From the NCBI GenBank assembly GCA_035358815.1, contig DAOPQC010000007.1, forward strand, positions 62,001 through 126,000: a DNA stretch of 64,000 bases. The letters run 5' to 3'. A model generated the notes under the pieces. That model was not told where the DNA came from. It saw nothing but the letters and a program-made list of their open reading frames with translations, and searched no databases. The position numbers and the translations under genes were made by a program. Within the stretch, counting starts at the first letter, position 1; each line of letters starts with the position of its first letter. This DNA comes from Thermoanaerobaculales bacterium (GTDB taxonomy: Bacteria; Acidobacteriota; Thermoanaerobaculia; Thermoanaerobaculales; Sulfomarinibacteraceae). Positions 55,891-64,000 of the stretch are shown here, in pieces.

Positions 55891-57528
55891 ATGAGCGTGC
55901 CGTTCACGTCGAGCAGGGTGCCAGATCGGCACGATCGCGTTGCCGCGGCGTCGCCGTCGGGGCGAGTGCCGCCCTCTGCCATCGCACCGCCGGTGCGCGG
56001 CCTGCCCCTCGGTCTGCGTCTCGGGCTGTCGATCGCGTTGACGGTCGTCATGGTGCTGGGTGGCGTGACCGCCCTCCAGCAGCGACGGGAGATGGCGCGG
56101 GAGTGGCGCGACCGGGTGTCGCTGCTCGCCGAGTCGCTCGTGCCGCTGGCGGTGGAGATCGAGGCCGCGACAACCCTCGAACATGTCCGCGAGCAGCTCG
56201 CCTCGTTCCAGCAGGCGTACGTCTGGCGTGGCTACCCCGATCACCAAGTCGCGCTTCTGGACGGCAGCGGAGCCGTCGTGGTCACCTCCGACCAGGGGCC
56301 TGTGGCCGTCCCCCCGGACAAGGCCTTGCGAGCGACCGTCGCCGTCCAGTCGTCCCTTCTACCCGGCGGCATCGGGCAGCTGGAGGCGTGGCAGGACGGC
56401 AGCACCTTCCTGGCCGAGACCACGGCGAGGTGGCGTCTGTGGTGGTTCAACATCGGCCTCACCGCGGTGATCATCGTGGCGGTGGTGCAGGTCGCCATCT
56501 TCCTGCTCATCAGCCGACCACTCGGCCTGCTCGTGCGCAGCCTGCGCCGCATGGAGGCGGGGTACCTCGGCCCCATCGAGGTCCCGCGTGGCGCCTGGGA
56601 GCTGCGCTGGGTCGTGTCGCGGCTCGAGCGGACGGCGGCGGAGCTGCAGGAGACGGTGCGACGCATGGTCGCAGCCGAGCGGCGTGCGCTCCAGCAGCGA
56701 CGCAGCAATCAGGATCCGGCAGAGGTCTTCGCCGGGGACGGCGGGTGGCCCGGGCGGTCCCCTGCGGACGGCGAGCCCGCGAGTCCGCGCGACGCGCTCG
56801 TCCGGCAGTATCTCGAGGACACCTGCCGCCTCCTTTCGTCCCTCGACCCTTCCGATCCGTTCGCCCGGTCGCTGGCCCAGGAGGCGTGGGACAGGGCGGC
56901 GCAAGAGGCGGAGCAAGCGGGGGCGATGGACCTCAAGGCGGAGATCGAGGACTCGGCGCTGCGGGTTCTCCAACCCGAGACATTCAGGGGACTTCACCGG
57001 CAGCTGGCCGCCGACGCTTTGGCGCGTCGCGCCTGGCTGGATGAGCAGCGCGCCAAGGTCGTGCACGCACTGGCCGAGACGAGCTTGCCGCACGTCGAGA
57101 TCCAGCAGCGGATCAAGCACACCGCCGGCGTGTGGCGCAAGATGCAGGAAAAGCAGCTCGAGCTCGACCAGGTCCACGACCTCTACGCCCTGCGGGTCAT
57201 CGTGCCTGATGAGGAGCACTGCTACCTCGCGCTGCACGCGGTGCACGGCGCCTTCGAGCCGGAGCCGTTCCGGTTCAAGGACTACATCGCGCGCCCCAAG
57301 GCGAACGGCTACCGCAGCCTCCACACGACCGTGCGGGACGAGGAAGGCAGAGTGCTCGAGGTCCAGATCCGCTCGTCCGCGATGCACCGTGCCGCTGAGC
57401 GGGGGGATGCCGCTCACTCGCTGTACAAGGCCCAGAGCTCGAGTGCCACTCCAACTCGGGGGCGCGCGCGGCGGCTGCTGGGGCTGCTATCCCCTGCGTC
57501 GCCCCGCCAGCCGCGAGTCGGGGCCTAG
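55891..57528 (+). CDS. Membrane-anchored HAMP-linked RelA/SpoT-type (p)ppGpp synthetase
   Basis: A 545-residue protein. TM1 41-62, extracytoplasmic region 63-185, TM2 186-207, HAMP-like helices 208-262 (SRPLGLLVRSLRRMEAG), charged linker, RelA/SpoT inter-domain helices 335-385 (DLKAEIEDSALRVLQP) and synthetase domain 400-513. Synthetase residues look intact: Arg407/Lys409 (QRIKHTAGVWRKMQ), Asp430 (HDLYALRVIV), RFKDYIARPKANGYRSLH with Tyr474, and Glu490 (VLEVQIRS). No HD hydrolase, TGS or ACT domain. Predicted role: make (p)ppGpp from ATP and GTP/GDP in response to an external signal. Start after TGAGGAGGCG. Its stop shares CTAG with that of the convergent gene. Confidence 0.85.
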   Translation: MSVPFTSSRVPDRHDRVAAASPSGRVPPSAIAPPVRGLPLGLRLGLSIALTVVMVLGGVTALQQRREMAREWRDRVSLLAESLVPLAVEIEAATTLEHVREQLASFQQAYVWRGYPDHQVALLDGSGAVVVTSDQGPVAVPPDKALRATVAVQSSLLPGGIGQLEAWQDGSTFLAETTARWRLWWFNIGLTAVIIVAVVQVAIFLLISRPLGLLVRSLRRMEAGYLGPIEVPRGAWELRWVVSRLERTAAELQETVRRMVAAERRALQQRRSNQDPAEVFAGDGGWPGRSPADGEPASPRDALVRQYLEDTCRLLSSLDPSDPFARSLAQEAWDRAAQEAEQAGAMDLKAEIEDSALRVLQPETFRGLHRQLAADALARRAWLDEQRAKVVHALAETSLPHVEIQQRIKHTAGVWRKMQEKQLELDQVHDLYALRVIVPDEEHCYLALHAVHGAFEPEPFRFKDYIARPKANGYRSLHTTVRDEEGRVLEVQIRSSAMHRAAERGDAAHSLYKAQSSSATPTRGRARRLLGLLSPASPRQPRVGA

Positions 57529-58187
57529 TCGGCCGGACCCTCAGGACGGATCGCCTCGGCTGTGGAGACGATGGTGGCGTAGCTCGACGCCATCGCCGCG
57601 AGTGCCGCGGCGTGGACCTGCGGCGCCGGGACCTCGACGCCGTTGTCGGCCAGAGCCCGGGTGGCGCACGCGTCGCGCACGACCGTGACCTCGAAGCCGA
57701 GGTCGGCGGCGGCGCGGACGGCCGCCTCGACGCACATGTGGGTCTGCATGCCGCAGATGACGAGCCTGGTCACGCCGAGGCCGCGCAGGGTCTCGAGCAG
57801 CGCGGTGTCGCGGAACGCGTTGGCGTGGTGCTTCCCGATCACCACCTCGCCCTGGGCGGGCCGCACGTCGGGGTGGATCCGGTACTGCGGGTCTCCCCCG
57901 GTGGGGTCCGGTTGATCGACGCCCTTGGGCAGGTGCTGGACGTGGATCACCGGCCGTCCGGCCGTGCGGAAGAGCTCCACCAGCCGGCGGGCGTTCGCGC
58001 TCGCCGCCTCGGGCTCGACCAGGGGGATCCGGCCGCCCGGGTAGTAGAAGGCCTGGATGTCGATCACCAGCAGGGCCGCGCCTTCGAGGGCGGACGGCCG
58101 GGCCTCGCTGGTTTGGGCGGAGACCACAGCCGGAAGACCGACGAGCACGGCGGCCGCAATGCAGCATCCCAGGTATGCAAGTGTCAT
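57525..58187 (-). CDS. Exported isochorismatase-like cysteine hydrolase
   Basis: A 220-residue protein. A signal peptide (about 1-24, AAAVLVGLPAVVSA) precedes the hydrolase fold. Catalytic triad: Asp43 (LLVIDIQ), Lys119 (VIGKHHANAF) and Cys152 (CGMQTHMCVEA). The family hydrolyses amides such as nicotinamide, carbamoyl compounds or isochorismate; the substrate is not predictable. Export makes it unusual, since most members are cytosolic. Its stop overlaps that of the convergent synthetase gene. Confidence 0.88.
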   Translation of the reverse strand: MTLAYLGCCIAAAVLVGLPAVVSAQTSEARPSALEGAALLVIDIQAFYYPGGRIPLVEPEAASANARRLVELFRTAGRPVIHVQHLPKGVDQPDPTGGDPQYRIHPDVRPAQGEVVIGKHHANAFRDTALLETLRGLGVTRLVICGMQTHMCVEAAVRAAADLGFEVTVVRDACATRALADNGVEVPAPQVHAAALAAMASSYATIVSTAEAIRPEGPAD

Positions 58188-58391
58188 GACCCGCCTCCGA
58201 CCAGGGACCAGTGTAGCGCGCGTGTGGCACGCTCTCGTGCCTCGCTGTCAGGCCGGCCCCATCGCTGCGCCGTCCGCGTCGGCCCGTGGTACCATCCGCC
58301 GGTCCACGCGCCCGCGTGGATTGAAACGGCAGCACCGATGTCACCGAACCGACCGAGCCGACCCGGTCCGCTGGTTGGTGGACCGAACCCG

Positions 58392-59114
58392 ATGGCCGAG
58401 CGCTCGCAGCGCCGGCGCCGGTCGCTGCTGGGAACGGCCGCGGTGGCGCTCGCGCCGGTGATCGTGGCGGCCGTCAGGCTGCTGTGGGCGAGCTACCGGT
58501 TTCGGATCTCCGGGGAGGACGCCGTTCGCCGGGCGATCGAGCGGGGCGAGCCGCTCATTCTCACCTCCTGGCACGAGGGCGTGTTCGTGATGGCCTGGTA
58601 CTCGCTGCGGCTGGCGCGAATGGGCGCCCGCGTCACCTACCTGGTCAGCCCCTCGCGGGACGGCGATCTCGTGACGCGGATGCTCGAGGTGATCGGCGGC
58701 CGGGTCGTCCGCGGCTCGGCGACGCGCAGCGGGGTGCGGGCCCTGCACGGGCTCTACCGCGCGATCACCGGCGAGCGTGCCTCGCCGCTGCTGCTCTGCG
58801 ACGGCCCCCATGGGCCACGCTACTACTGCAAGGCGGGCCCGGTGCTGCTCGGCCAGCTCTCGGGCGCCCACATCCTGCCGATCGGCGCCTGGCCGCGGCG
58901 CGCCATCCACCTGCGCACCTGGGACCGGGCGTACGTGCCGCTGCCGCTGACCCGCGTCGAGATCGTGCTCGGGGAGCCGATCGCCGTCGCGCCGGGCCTC
59001 TCCGCGGAGCAGCAGGAGATGGAGCGGGTCGCGCTCGAGGGGCGGCTGGCGGATCTGGCGGCGCGGGCGCGGCGGGCGGCGGCCGGCAACGGAGAAATTC
59101 CTCCCGCGGCCTGA
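58392..59114 (+). CDS. DUF374/LPLAT-like acyltransferase
   Basis: A 240-residue protein. One N-terminal hydrophobic segment (about 10-32) is followed by the lysophospholipid-acyltransferase-like motifs TSWHEGVFV (His for catalysis), VSPSRDGDLV, GGRVVRGSATRSGVRAL and LLLCDGPHGPRY. DUF374 members acylate lipid A or related glycolipids at the inner membrane. The ATG at 58392 (MAERSQRRRR) is preferred over an in-frame ATG at 58338, because the intervening Pro-rich stretch is not family-like. Confidence 0.85.
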   Translation: MAERSQRRRRSLLGTAAVALAPVIVAAVRLLWASYRFRISGEDAVRRAIERGEPLILTSWHEGVFVMAWYSLRLARMGARVTYLVSPSRDGDLVTRMLEVIGGRVVRGSATRSGVRALHGLYRAITGERASPLLLCDGPHGPRYYCKAGPVLLGQLSGAHILPIGAWPRRAIHLRTWDRAYVPLPLTRVEIVLGEPIAVAPGLSAEQQEMERVALEGRLADLAARARRAAAGNGEIPPAA

Positions 59115-59156
59115 CGGTTGCAGGGAGTGCGGCCGTCAGGCCGAAAGGAGAGGGGT

Positions 59157-59531
59157 GTGAGCTCCAACGTTCAGATGATCGATGACATCCGGCTCGATAC
59201 CGGCAACCTGTACCGCGAGGAGAGCTTCACGGACCTCAGGGTCGGCTCGATCCGGCGCCTCCAGCCGGTCACCACCGACGGCAGCGACGATCCCAGCCGC
59301 CCGGTTCGCTTCCTGGGCCAGACCCAGCTGATGTCGCAGCTCGGCCCGCTGCCCGTGCAGTGCGTGATCGAGGCGGCGAACCTGGCCGAGGCGATCGAGC
59401 GCTTCCCCAAGGCCATCAAGGTCGCGGTGGACGAGCTGGTTGCCGAGGCGCGCGAGATGCAGCGACGGGAGATGTCGCGGATCGTCGCCCCGAGCGCCCA
59501 GGTGACGAGCAAGATCCTCACCGGCAAGTAG
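59157..59531 (+). CDS. Small cytosolic protein of unknown function
   Basis: A 124-residue protein with GTG start after AAAGGAGAGGGGT. No signal or membrane segment. The N-terminal half is beta-like (FTDLRVGSIRRLQPVT, VRFLGQTQLMSQLGPLPV). The C-terminal half is one long amphipathic helix (AEAIERFPKAIKVAVDELVAE). I do not recognise a family. It follows the acyltransferase gene by 42 bases and may be co-transcribed. The good ribosome site and coding bias make it a real gene. Confidence 0.65.
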   Translation: MSSNVQMIDDIRLDTGNLYREESFTDLRVGSIRRLQPVTTDGSDDPSRPVRFLGQTQLMSQLGPLPVQCVIEAANLAEAIERFPKAIKVAVDELVAEAREMQRREMSRIVAPSAQVTSKILTGK

Positions 59532-59635
59532 CCGGCCGCCGCCCGGCCACCGGCCCGCCGAAGGACCACGACCCCCAACCCGTCACGTGACGGGACCGTT
59601 CGAGAGGCCCTGCTCGCGAGGGGCATGGGCGTCGC

Positions 59636-60874
59636 TCATCCTCGCAGCGAGGAGAGGGCCTCGTCGAGGTCCGCGGTCACGGGCTCCGGAATCGTGACCG
59701 ACCGTGCGGCGGCTGGGACGTCCTTGAGGCCGGAGCCGGTGACGAGCAGCACGGCCCGCTCGGCGCGATCGAGGAGCTTGCGCTCGAGCGCGGACTCGAG
59801 GCCGGCGAGGGCCGCCGCGGCGGCCGGCTCGGCGAACACGCCGGCGGCAGAGGCGAGGCGGCGGATCGCCGCGACGATCGCCTCGTCGTCGACCGCCACC
59901 CCGGCTCCGCCGGTTACGCGGATCTGCCGCAGGGCGAGGCGGGCAGCGCGCGGCGCCTCGACCACCAGCGAGTCGGCGACGCTCGCCGCACCGGTCACGG
60001 GTTCGGCGGTCTCGGCGCAGCTCGCGAGGGCGCGGACGAGGGCGTTCGACCCGGCGGGCTGGACCGCGATGAGCCGGGGCGCCCGCGCCAGCAGCCCGGC
60101 CTCGACCAGATCCGAGAAGCCCTTGGCGACGGCGCTGATGATGACGCCGTCCCCGCACGGCACCACCACCACGTCGGGTGGGCCGCTCGCGAGCTGGCGG
60201 CCGATCTCCAGCGCCGCGGTCTTCTTGCCCTCGACCGTGAACGGGTTCAAGGCAGTGTTGCGGTTGTACCAGCCGAAGCGCTCGCAGGCCGCCCGGCACA
60301 GCTCGAAGGCCTGGTCGTAGCTGCCGGCGACGCGCACGACGCGGGCGCCGTAGGCGAGCATCTGCACCAGCTTGGCGTGGGGGGCCGACGCAGGAACGAA
60401 GACCACCGCCTCGAGCCCGGCGGCCGCCGCGGACGCGGCCAGCGCGGTCGCCGCGTTCCCGGTCGAGGCGGTCGCGATGGTGCCAATCCCGTACTCGCGG
60501 GCCTTGGCGACGACCAGCTGCGAGGCGCGGTCCTTGGTCGATCCCGAAGGGTTGCGGGTGTCGTCCTTGAGCCAGAGATGCGGCATGCCGAGCTCGGCCC
60601 GCAGCCTCGGCGCCGCGAGCAGCGGCGTGCCGCCGACCGGCAGGGGAGGGAGGCTGTTCCCCGAGGCGATCGGCAGGAAGGCCTCGAGGAAGGCCGGGCT
60701 CGCGAGGTCGGCCCGCGGCCACGAGCGCGGCAGCTCGTCGAGCGCAACCTCGAGGATGCCCCGGACCTCGCGCCCCGGCTCCTGCAGCCGCGCGCAGCGC
60801 AGGCAGGTGTAGCGCACCTCGTCCTCGCGGTACCGCGCCCCGCACTCGCTGCAGCGGAAGTGGAACCTCGCCAC
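59636..60874 (-). CDS. thrC: Threonine synthase
   Basis: A 412-residue PLP enzyme. The N-terminal zinc ribbon has Cys8, Cys11, Cys24 and Cys27 (CSECGARYREDEVRYTCLRC), found in one class of threonine synthases. The PLP lysine is Lys114 in NPSGSTKDRA. TASTGNAATALAA binds phosphate. It converts O-phosphohomoserine to threonine. The start is GTG (60874) after AAGGGG. TACAAT (60894-60889) lies 14 bases upstream. Homoserine kinase is not in this window, and the homoserine dehydrogenase at 11935 is far away. Confidence 0.92.
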   Translation of the reverse strand: MARFHFRCSECGARYREDEVRYTCLRCARLQEPGREVRGILEVALDELPRSWPRADLASPAFLEAFLPIASGNSLPPLPVGGTPLLAAPRLRAELGMPHLWLKDDTRNPSGSTKDRASQLVVAKAREYGIGTIATASTGNAATALAASAAAAGLEAVVFVPASAPHAKLVQMLAYGARVVRVAGSYDQAFELCRAACERFGWYNRNTALNPFTVEGKKTAALEIGRQLASGPPDVVVVPCGDGVIISAVAKGFSDLVEAGLLARAPRLIAVQPAGSNALVRALASCAETAEPVTGAASVADSLVVEAPRAARLALRQIRVTGGAGVAVDDEAIVAAIRRLASAAGVFAEPAAAAALAGLESALERKLLDRAERAVLLVTGSGLKDVPAAARSVTIPEPVTADLDEALSSLRG

Positions 60875-60939
60875 TCGACCCCTTCGCCATTGTATCCACC
60901 TTCGGGCCGATGGCTCCTTACTTGAAAGGGGAGGAGAGT

Positions 60940-61055
60940 GAAACACCACGACACGAAGACAGGTATCCGTCGGGTCGCAGTCTGACAGGTCCACGCACGC
61001 GGGTACGGGACGACTCAGGTAGTTCCGTTCGTACCTTTGTGCCTTTGTGGCCGTC
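60940..61055. repeat. Imperfect inverted repeat of the CACGAAG/CTTTGTG type
   Basis: CACCACGACACGAAGACAGG (60944-60963) is partly complementary to CCTTTGTGCCTTTGTGG (61034-61050). It lies in the spacer between thrC and hutH. It belongs to the same style of intergenic hairpin as the 134-bp repeats, with a different base composition. Confidence 0.5.
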
Positions 61056-61119
61056 GGACTCGCTTCGCCGGGCTACGTTGTCCGCGCGAACGTCGATGAC
61101 TCGCCCGGCACAGGCGAGG

Positions 61120-62649
61120 TCAGTAGGTGGCGAGGGGGCCGATCGCGGCTTCGACCGCGTCGAGGATGCGGTGCTCGCGGACCGCGGCGAGCATCGCGTC
61201 GTGGTCGCGATAGAGCGGACGGTCCTCGTCGAGGAAGTCGACGTGGCGCCTCACCTCGGCCTTGGCGGCGAGGGTGCCCCTGCCCGGCGTGAAGTCACGG
61301 AAGTCGAGCGCCTGCGCCGCCGCCATCAGCTCGATGCCGAGCACGCCGCAGGCAACGTCGACGATCTGCCGGGTCTTGAGCGCCGAGTTCATGCCCATCG
61401 AGACGAAGTCCTCCTGGTCGGCGGCGGCCGGGATCGAGTGGATGTAGGCCGGCGCGGCCAGGATCTTCTGCTCCACGATCTGGGTGTCGGCGGTGTACTG
61501 GCTGAGCATGAGCCCGGAGTACATGCCGGCCCCCCGGGTGAGGAAGGGCGGAAGCCCGGCCGACAGCGCCGGATTGGTCAGGCGGTTCAACCGCCGCTCG
61601 GAGAGCACGCAGACCATCGCCACCGCGGCGCCGAGGGTGTCGAGCGGCATGCTGACCGGCGTCCCCTGGAAGTTGGCGCCGGTGAGCACGATCTTGTCGT
61701 CGGCGAGGAAGATCGGGTTGTCACCCACGCCGTTGGCCTCGATCTCGAGCTGGTCGCGGGTCCACCGCAGCTGGTCGCGGGCGGCGCCGATGACCTGCGG
61801 GGTCGAGCGCATGCTGTAGGCGTCCTGCACCCGCACCTTGCGGGCCCCGGTCAGCAGGTCGGAGCCGTGCATCACCCGCCGGATGTTCGCCGCCGAGGTG
61901 ACCGCGCCCCGGAAGCCGCGCAGCTGGTGGATGCGGGCGTCGTAGGGCTTCATGTTGGCCATCAGCGCCTCGAGGGTCAGCGCCGCCGCGATCTCGGCCT
62001 GCTTGATGCGGCGCTCCGCGTCGTAGACGACCAGGCAACCGATGCCGTTGGTCAGATTGGAGCCGTTGATGGTGGCGAGCCCGTCGCGGGCCTCGAGCCC
62101 GGGCACCGGAATGCCGGCCCGCTCGAGCGCGCGGCTGCCGCGCATCCGCCGGCCGCCGTAGACGGCCTCGCCCTCGCCGAGCATCAGCAGCGCGATCTGG
62201 CTCATCGGCGCGAGGTCGCCGCACGCCCCCACCGAGCCCTTCTCGCACACCACCGGCGTCACCCCTGCGTTGAGCATCGCGATCAGGGTCTCGGTGATCT
62301 CGAGGCGGCAGGCCGAGTAGCCCTTGGCGTGGACGTTGGCGCGCAGCAGCATCGCCGCCCGCACGTGCTCCACCGGCGCCGGGGCGCCGATGCCGGCGGC
62401 GTGGTTGTAGATCAGGAAGCGCTGGAAGTCGCGCAGCCGGCCGGCGTCGAGTGCCACCTCGGAGAACTCGCCGATGCCGGTGTTGACGCCGTACATGACC
62501 TCGCCGGCCGCGATCCGCTCCTCCAGGAAGGCCCGGCAGCGCTGGATGCGGAGCCTGGCGTCCGGGTGAAGCTGGACCTGCTCGCCGCGGCGCGCCACCG
62601 CCTCGACCTGCTCGATGGTGAGGTTGTTGCCGGTGATCTCAATCGGCAT
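61120..62649 (-). CDS. hutH: Histidine ammonia-lyase with Ala-Cys-Gly cofactor triad
   Basis: A 509-residue protein, normal length for HutH. Tyr53 (MYGVNTGIGEF), NHAAGIG and NPAL/ANFQGTPVS motifs are present. The MIO-forming triad, normally Ala-Ser-Gly, reads Ala142-Cys143-Gly144 (GSVGACGDLAPMS; codon TGC). A Ser143Cys change in the Pseudomonas putida enzyme is known to remain active, so function is likely kept. It converts histidine to urocanate. No other hut gene is adjacent. The related tyrosine/phenylalanine ammonia-lyases are less likely. The ATG follows GGGAGGCATCG. Confidence 0.88.
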   Translation of the reverse strand: MPIEITGNNLTIEQVEAVARRGEQVQLHPDARLRIQRCRAFLEERIAAGEVMYGVNTGIGEFSEVALDAGRLRDFQRFLIYNHAAGIGAPAPVEHVRAAMLLRANVHAKGYSACRLEITETLIAMLNAGVTPVVCEKGSVGACGDLAPMSQIALLMLGEGEAVYGGRRMRGSRALERAGIPVPGLEARDGLATINGSNLTNGIGCLVVYDAERRIKQAEIAAALTLEALMANMKPYDARIHQLRGFRGAVTSAANIRRVMHGSDLLTGARKVRVQDAYSMRSTPQVIGAARDQLRWTRDQLEIEANGVGDNPIFLADDKIVLTGANFQGTPVSMPLDTLGAAVAMVCVLSERRLNRLTNPALSAGLPPFLTRGAGMYSGLMLSQYTADTQIVEQKILAAPAYIHSIPAAADQEDFVSMGMNSALKTRQIVDVACGVLGIELMAAAQALDFRDFTPGRGTLAAKAEVRRHVDFLDEDRPLYRDHDAMLAAVREHRILDAVEAAIGPLATY

Positions 62650-62881
62650 CGATGCCTCCCGGGCCGGGGCCGCCTCGACCGGCAGCCTGAAGCGGCCCGG
62701 CCAGGCACGCCGTGCCGGCATCGACCGATTATCGCCGCGCCGCGAAGCGCGTCAAGGCACGGCGCCTCGGCTGGCTCCGGGATCGTGCCGACCCGGGCAG
62801 GTCGGAGACTCACGCCAAGCGCCAAAGCGGAAGTGTTTCTCGCCGCTACATGGCGGTTGTGCACGTCGGAGGCGGGGGTAT

Positions 62882-63017
62882 TGGCAGCGGGCGCGGAACC
62901 GGGCGCGGGCGAGGAAGCGGAGGAGAATCGGGAACGGCCACGGGAACGGGGACGGGCACGGGAACGGGAGCGGGACCCTATTCCCCAGATCCCAGATCCT
63001 ATTCCCTGGTCGGGAGG
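62882..63017. repeat. GCGGAA/GGGAAC hexamer tract plus GATCCCA module
   Basis: GGGCGCGGAACC, then GGGAACGG, GGGCAC and GGGAGC units to about 62975, followed by CCCCAGATCCCAGATCCTA and TTCCCTGGTCGGGAGG. The order is the same as at 3321-3460. It accounts for most of the 373-base gap between hutH and the next gene, and ends exactly at that gene's stop. Confidence 0.8.
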
Positions 63018-63022
63018 GGGCC

Positions 63023-64000
63023 TCACTGCGGCAGCACGGTGGTCGGGTCCGAGGTCAGGTTGTCCAGCACCGAGCCGTAGCAGTGGATCGCCCCACCGAG
63101 CGCATGCGTCCACACGTCGACGTAGCCGGCCTCGATCGGTGCGTGGTCGCGGAACACCCGCGTGATCTGGTTGTTCGACAGCGGCTTGAGGTCCATCACC
63201 TTGGTTTCGAGGGAGTTGCCGTCGGAGTCGTAAAGCTCGAGGAAGACCCTCACCGCCTCGCGCGAGCCGTTCTGGCAGCCGACGTTGGAACGGAAATCGG
63301 CGCTCTCGTTCATGAAGAGGATCCGCTTCCTCTGACCCGGCCCGATCAACACGGTTTCCCTCACGGCGGGCAAACCCTGGCCGAAGGTGCCGGCGGTGAC
63401 CACCGGCGGCAGGTTGTAGGTCCGGCTCATCGCGAGCAGCTCGGTGCCGCTCGCTTCGATCGCCAGCGCGCCGACCTGGTCCGGCTCGAGCCCGAACACC
63501 GAGTTGAGCACATTGGCGTAGCGAACGCCGGCCCCGGGTGCCAGCGAGAAGGTGCGGCTGCGCAGCGGGCCGCTGTTGTCGGCGCCGCGCGGCAGCCACA
63601 GCAGCTCGTAGGTGATGTCTCGCCGGCCGGCGTTGCTGAGGTCGAGGTCGGTTTCGAAGAACGAGCCCTCGAGCCCGGCTGCGAAGGCGGCCGCCGGGAC
63701 GAAGGTCGTGTCGGCCAGCGGCACCTGCGGGAGGATCGTTGCCGGGTCCGAGGTATGGTTGTCGAGCAGCGAGCCGTAGCAGTAGTACGACGCTTCCTCG
63801 CTGTCGGCCCCCACGTCGACATAGCCGTTGACCGCGGTCCAGCCGCCGAACACCCGGTTGATCTGGTTGTTGGACCAGGGGCCGAGGTCCATGGTCCTGG
63901 TGTCGAGAAGCGTTCCACCGTCGTCGAATGCTCGGATGTTGATGCGGATCGGATCGCTCGAGCCGTTGACGCAGCCGACGTTGGCCCTGAAGTCGGGGTT
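63023..64000 (-). CDS. Extracellular protein with duplicated domain (5' end outside window)
   Basis: About 326 C-terminal codons are visible. Two copies of a unit of about 95 residues are separated by a linking region. Each has FRxNVGCxNGS, then MDLxPxSNNQIxRVF, then GYVDV, then YCYGSxLDNxTSDPxTxLPQ (the second copy has IHCYGS). The two Cys per unit may pair, which fits an exported beta-sandwich or repeat protein. The C-terminus ends TSDPTTVLPQ. The middle part (LLWLPRGADNSG, FSLAPGAGVRYANVL) resembles the extracellular domains seen with secreted proteases. The N-terminal function is unknown. Confidence 0.75.
   Translation of the reverse strand, partial: NPDFRANVGCVNGSSDPIRINIRAFDDGGTLLDTRTMDLGPWSNNQINRVFGGWTAVNGYVDVGADSEEASYYCYGSLLDNHTSDPATILPQVPLADTTFVPAAAFAAGLEGSFFETDLDLSNAGRRDITYELLWLPRGADNSGPLRSRTFSLAPGAGVRYANVLNSVFGLEPDQVGALAIEASGTELLAMSRTYNLPPVVTAGTFGQGLPAVRETVLIGPGQRKRILFMNESADFRSNVGCQNGSREAVRVFLELYDSDGNSLETKVMDLKPLSNNQITRVFRDHAPIEAGYVDVWTHALGGAIHCYGSVLDNLTSDPTTVLPQ

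Noticed and set aside
58224..58239. TGGCACG near the acyltransferase start as a second sigma54 promoter
   Set aside because: GG-GC spacing is 11, not 10, and the sequence is simply a GGCACG-CTCT-CGTGCC palindrome.

Overview
This window is very GC-rich (roughly 70% by eye) and densely coded, with both strands used about equally. I see no rRNA, tRNA, CRISPR array, transposase or phage gene. The content points to a free-living Gram-negative bacterium with respiratory metabolism. Evidence for this is an OmpA-type protein, two predicted outer-membrane beta-barrels, an LPS-kinase-like protein, lipoproteins, a cytochrome b/Rieske/multihaem cytochrome module, a membrane pyrophosphatase and a pilus retraction ATPase. 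The secreted subtilase tail FADGFESGGTSAWS, the sulfatase-like enzymes and the octahaem-TPR cytochrome suggest Acidobacteriota (Thermoanaerobaculia-like). That placement is inference from memory, not proven by the sequence.

Layout. 1-2.8 kb: a truncated membrane phosphodiesterase/alkaline-phosphatase-superfamily gene with a good sigma70 promoter, and a divergent sulfotransferase. 2.8-3.4 kb: a repeat-rich spacer. 3.4-8.5 kb: amino-acid/metabolite transport (MFS, APC, Lrp regulator; a divergent second APC). 8.8-10.3 kb: a secreted subtilase whose catalytic Ser is Ala. 10.5-15 kb: aldehyde dehydrogenase, homoserine dehydrogenase, a Cys/Met-type PLP enzyme and an ACT protein. 15.3-24.5 kb: a sulfatase-like lipoprotein, an arylsulfotransferase-like lipoprotein, a second sulfatase-like protein, and a histidine kinase/response regulator pair. 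24.8-29.2 kb: LepA, HemW and a PilT-like ATPase. 29.5-32.7 kb: a glycosyltransferase divergent from an LPS-kinase/glycosidase-like fusion. 32.9-37.1 kb: a small membrane protein, TerC, an Asp/Glu racemase relative, a CDF transporter and a soluble pyrophosphatase. 37.3-39.7 kb: a divergent membrane pyrophosphatase. 39.9-47.7 kb: envelope and secreted proteins, a signal-peptide amidohydrolase and DedA. 48-53.4 kb: pirin, then the cytochrome b, Rieske and octahaem-TPR cytochrome operon. 53.5-55.6 kb: an ECF sigma operon with two membrane proteins of unknown function. 55.9-57.5 kb: a membrane-anchored HAMP plus RelA-type (p)ppGpp synthetase. 57.5-62.6 kb: a secreted isochorismatase-like hydrolase, a DUF374 acyltransferase, an unknown small protein, threonine synthase and histidine ammonia-lyase with an Ala-Cys-Gly cofactor triad. 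63-64 kb: the end of an extracellular protein with a duplicated domain.

The most unusual items are the membrane/HAMP-linked (p)ppGpp synthetase at 55891-57528, preceded by a sigma54-like promoter; two copies of a palindromic element at gene ends whose stem arms covary (35327-35425 and 47868-47965); dispersed intergenic tracts of GGGAAC/GCGGAA hexamers plus a GATCCCA module; the kinase-glycosidase fusion; the cytochrome operon; and several enzymes with altered catalytic residues. Start codons were chosen by ribosome-binding site and homology. GTG and TTG starts are common here.
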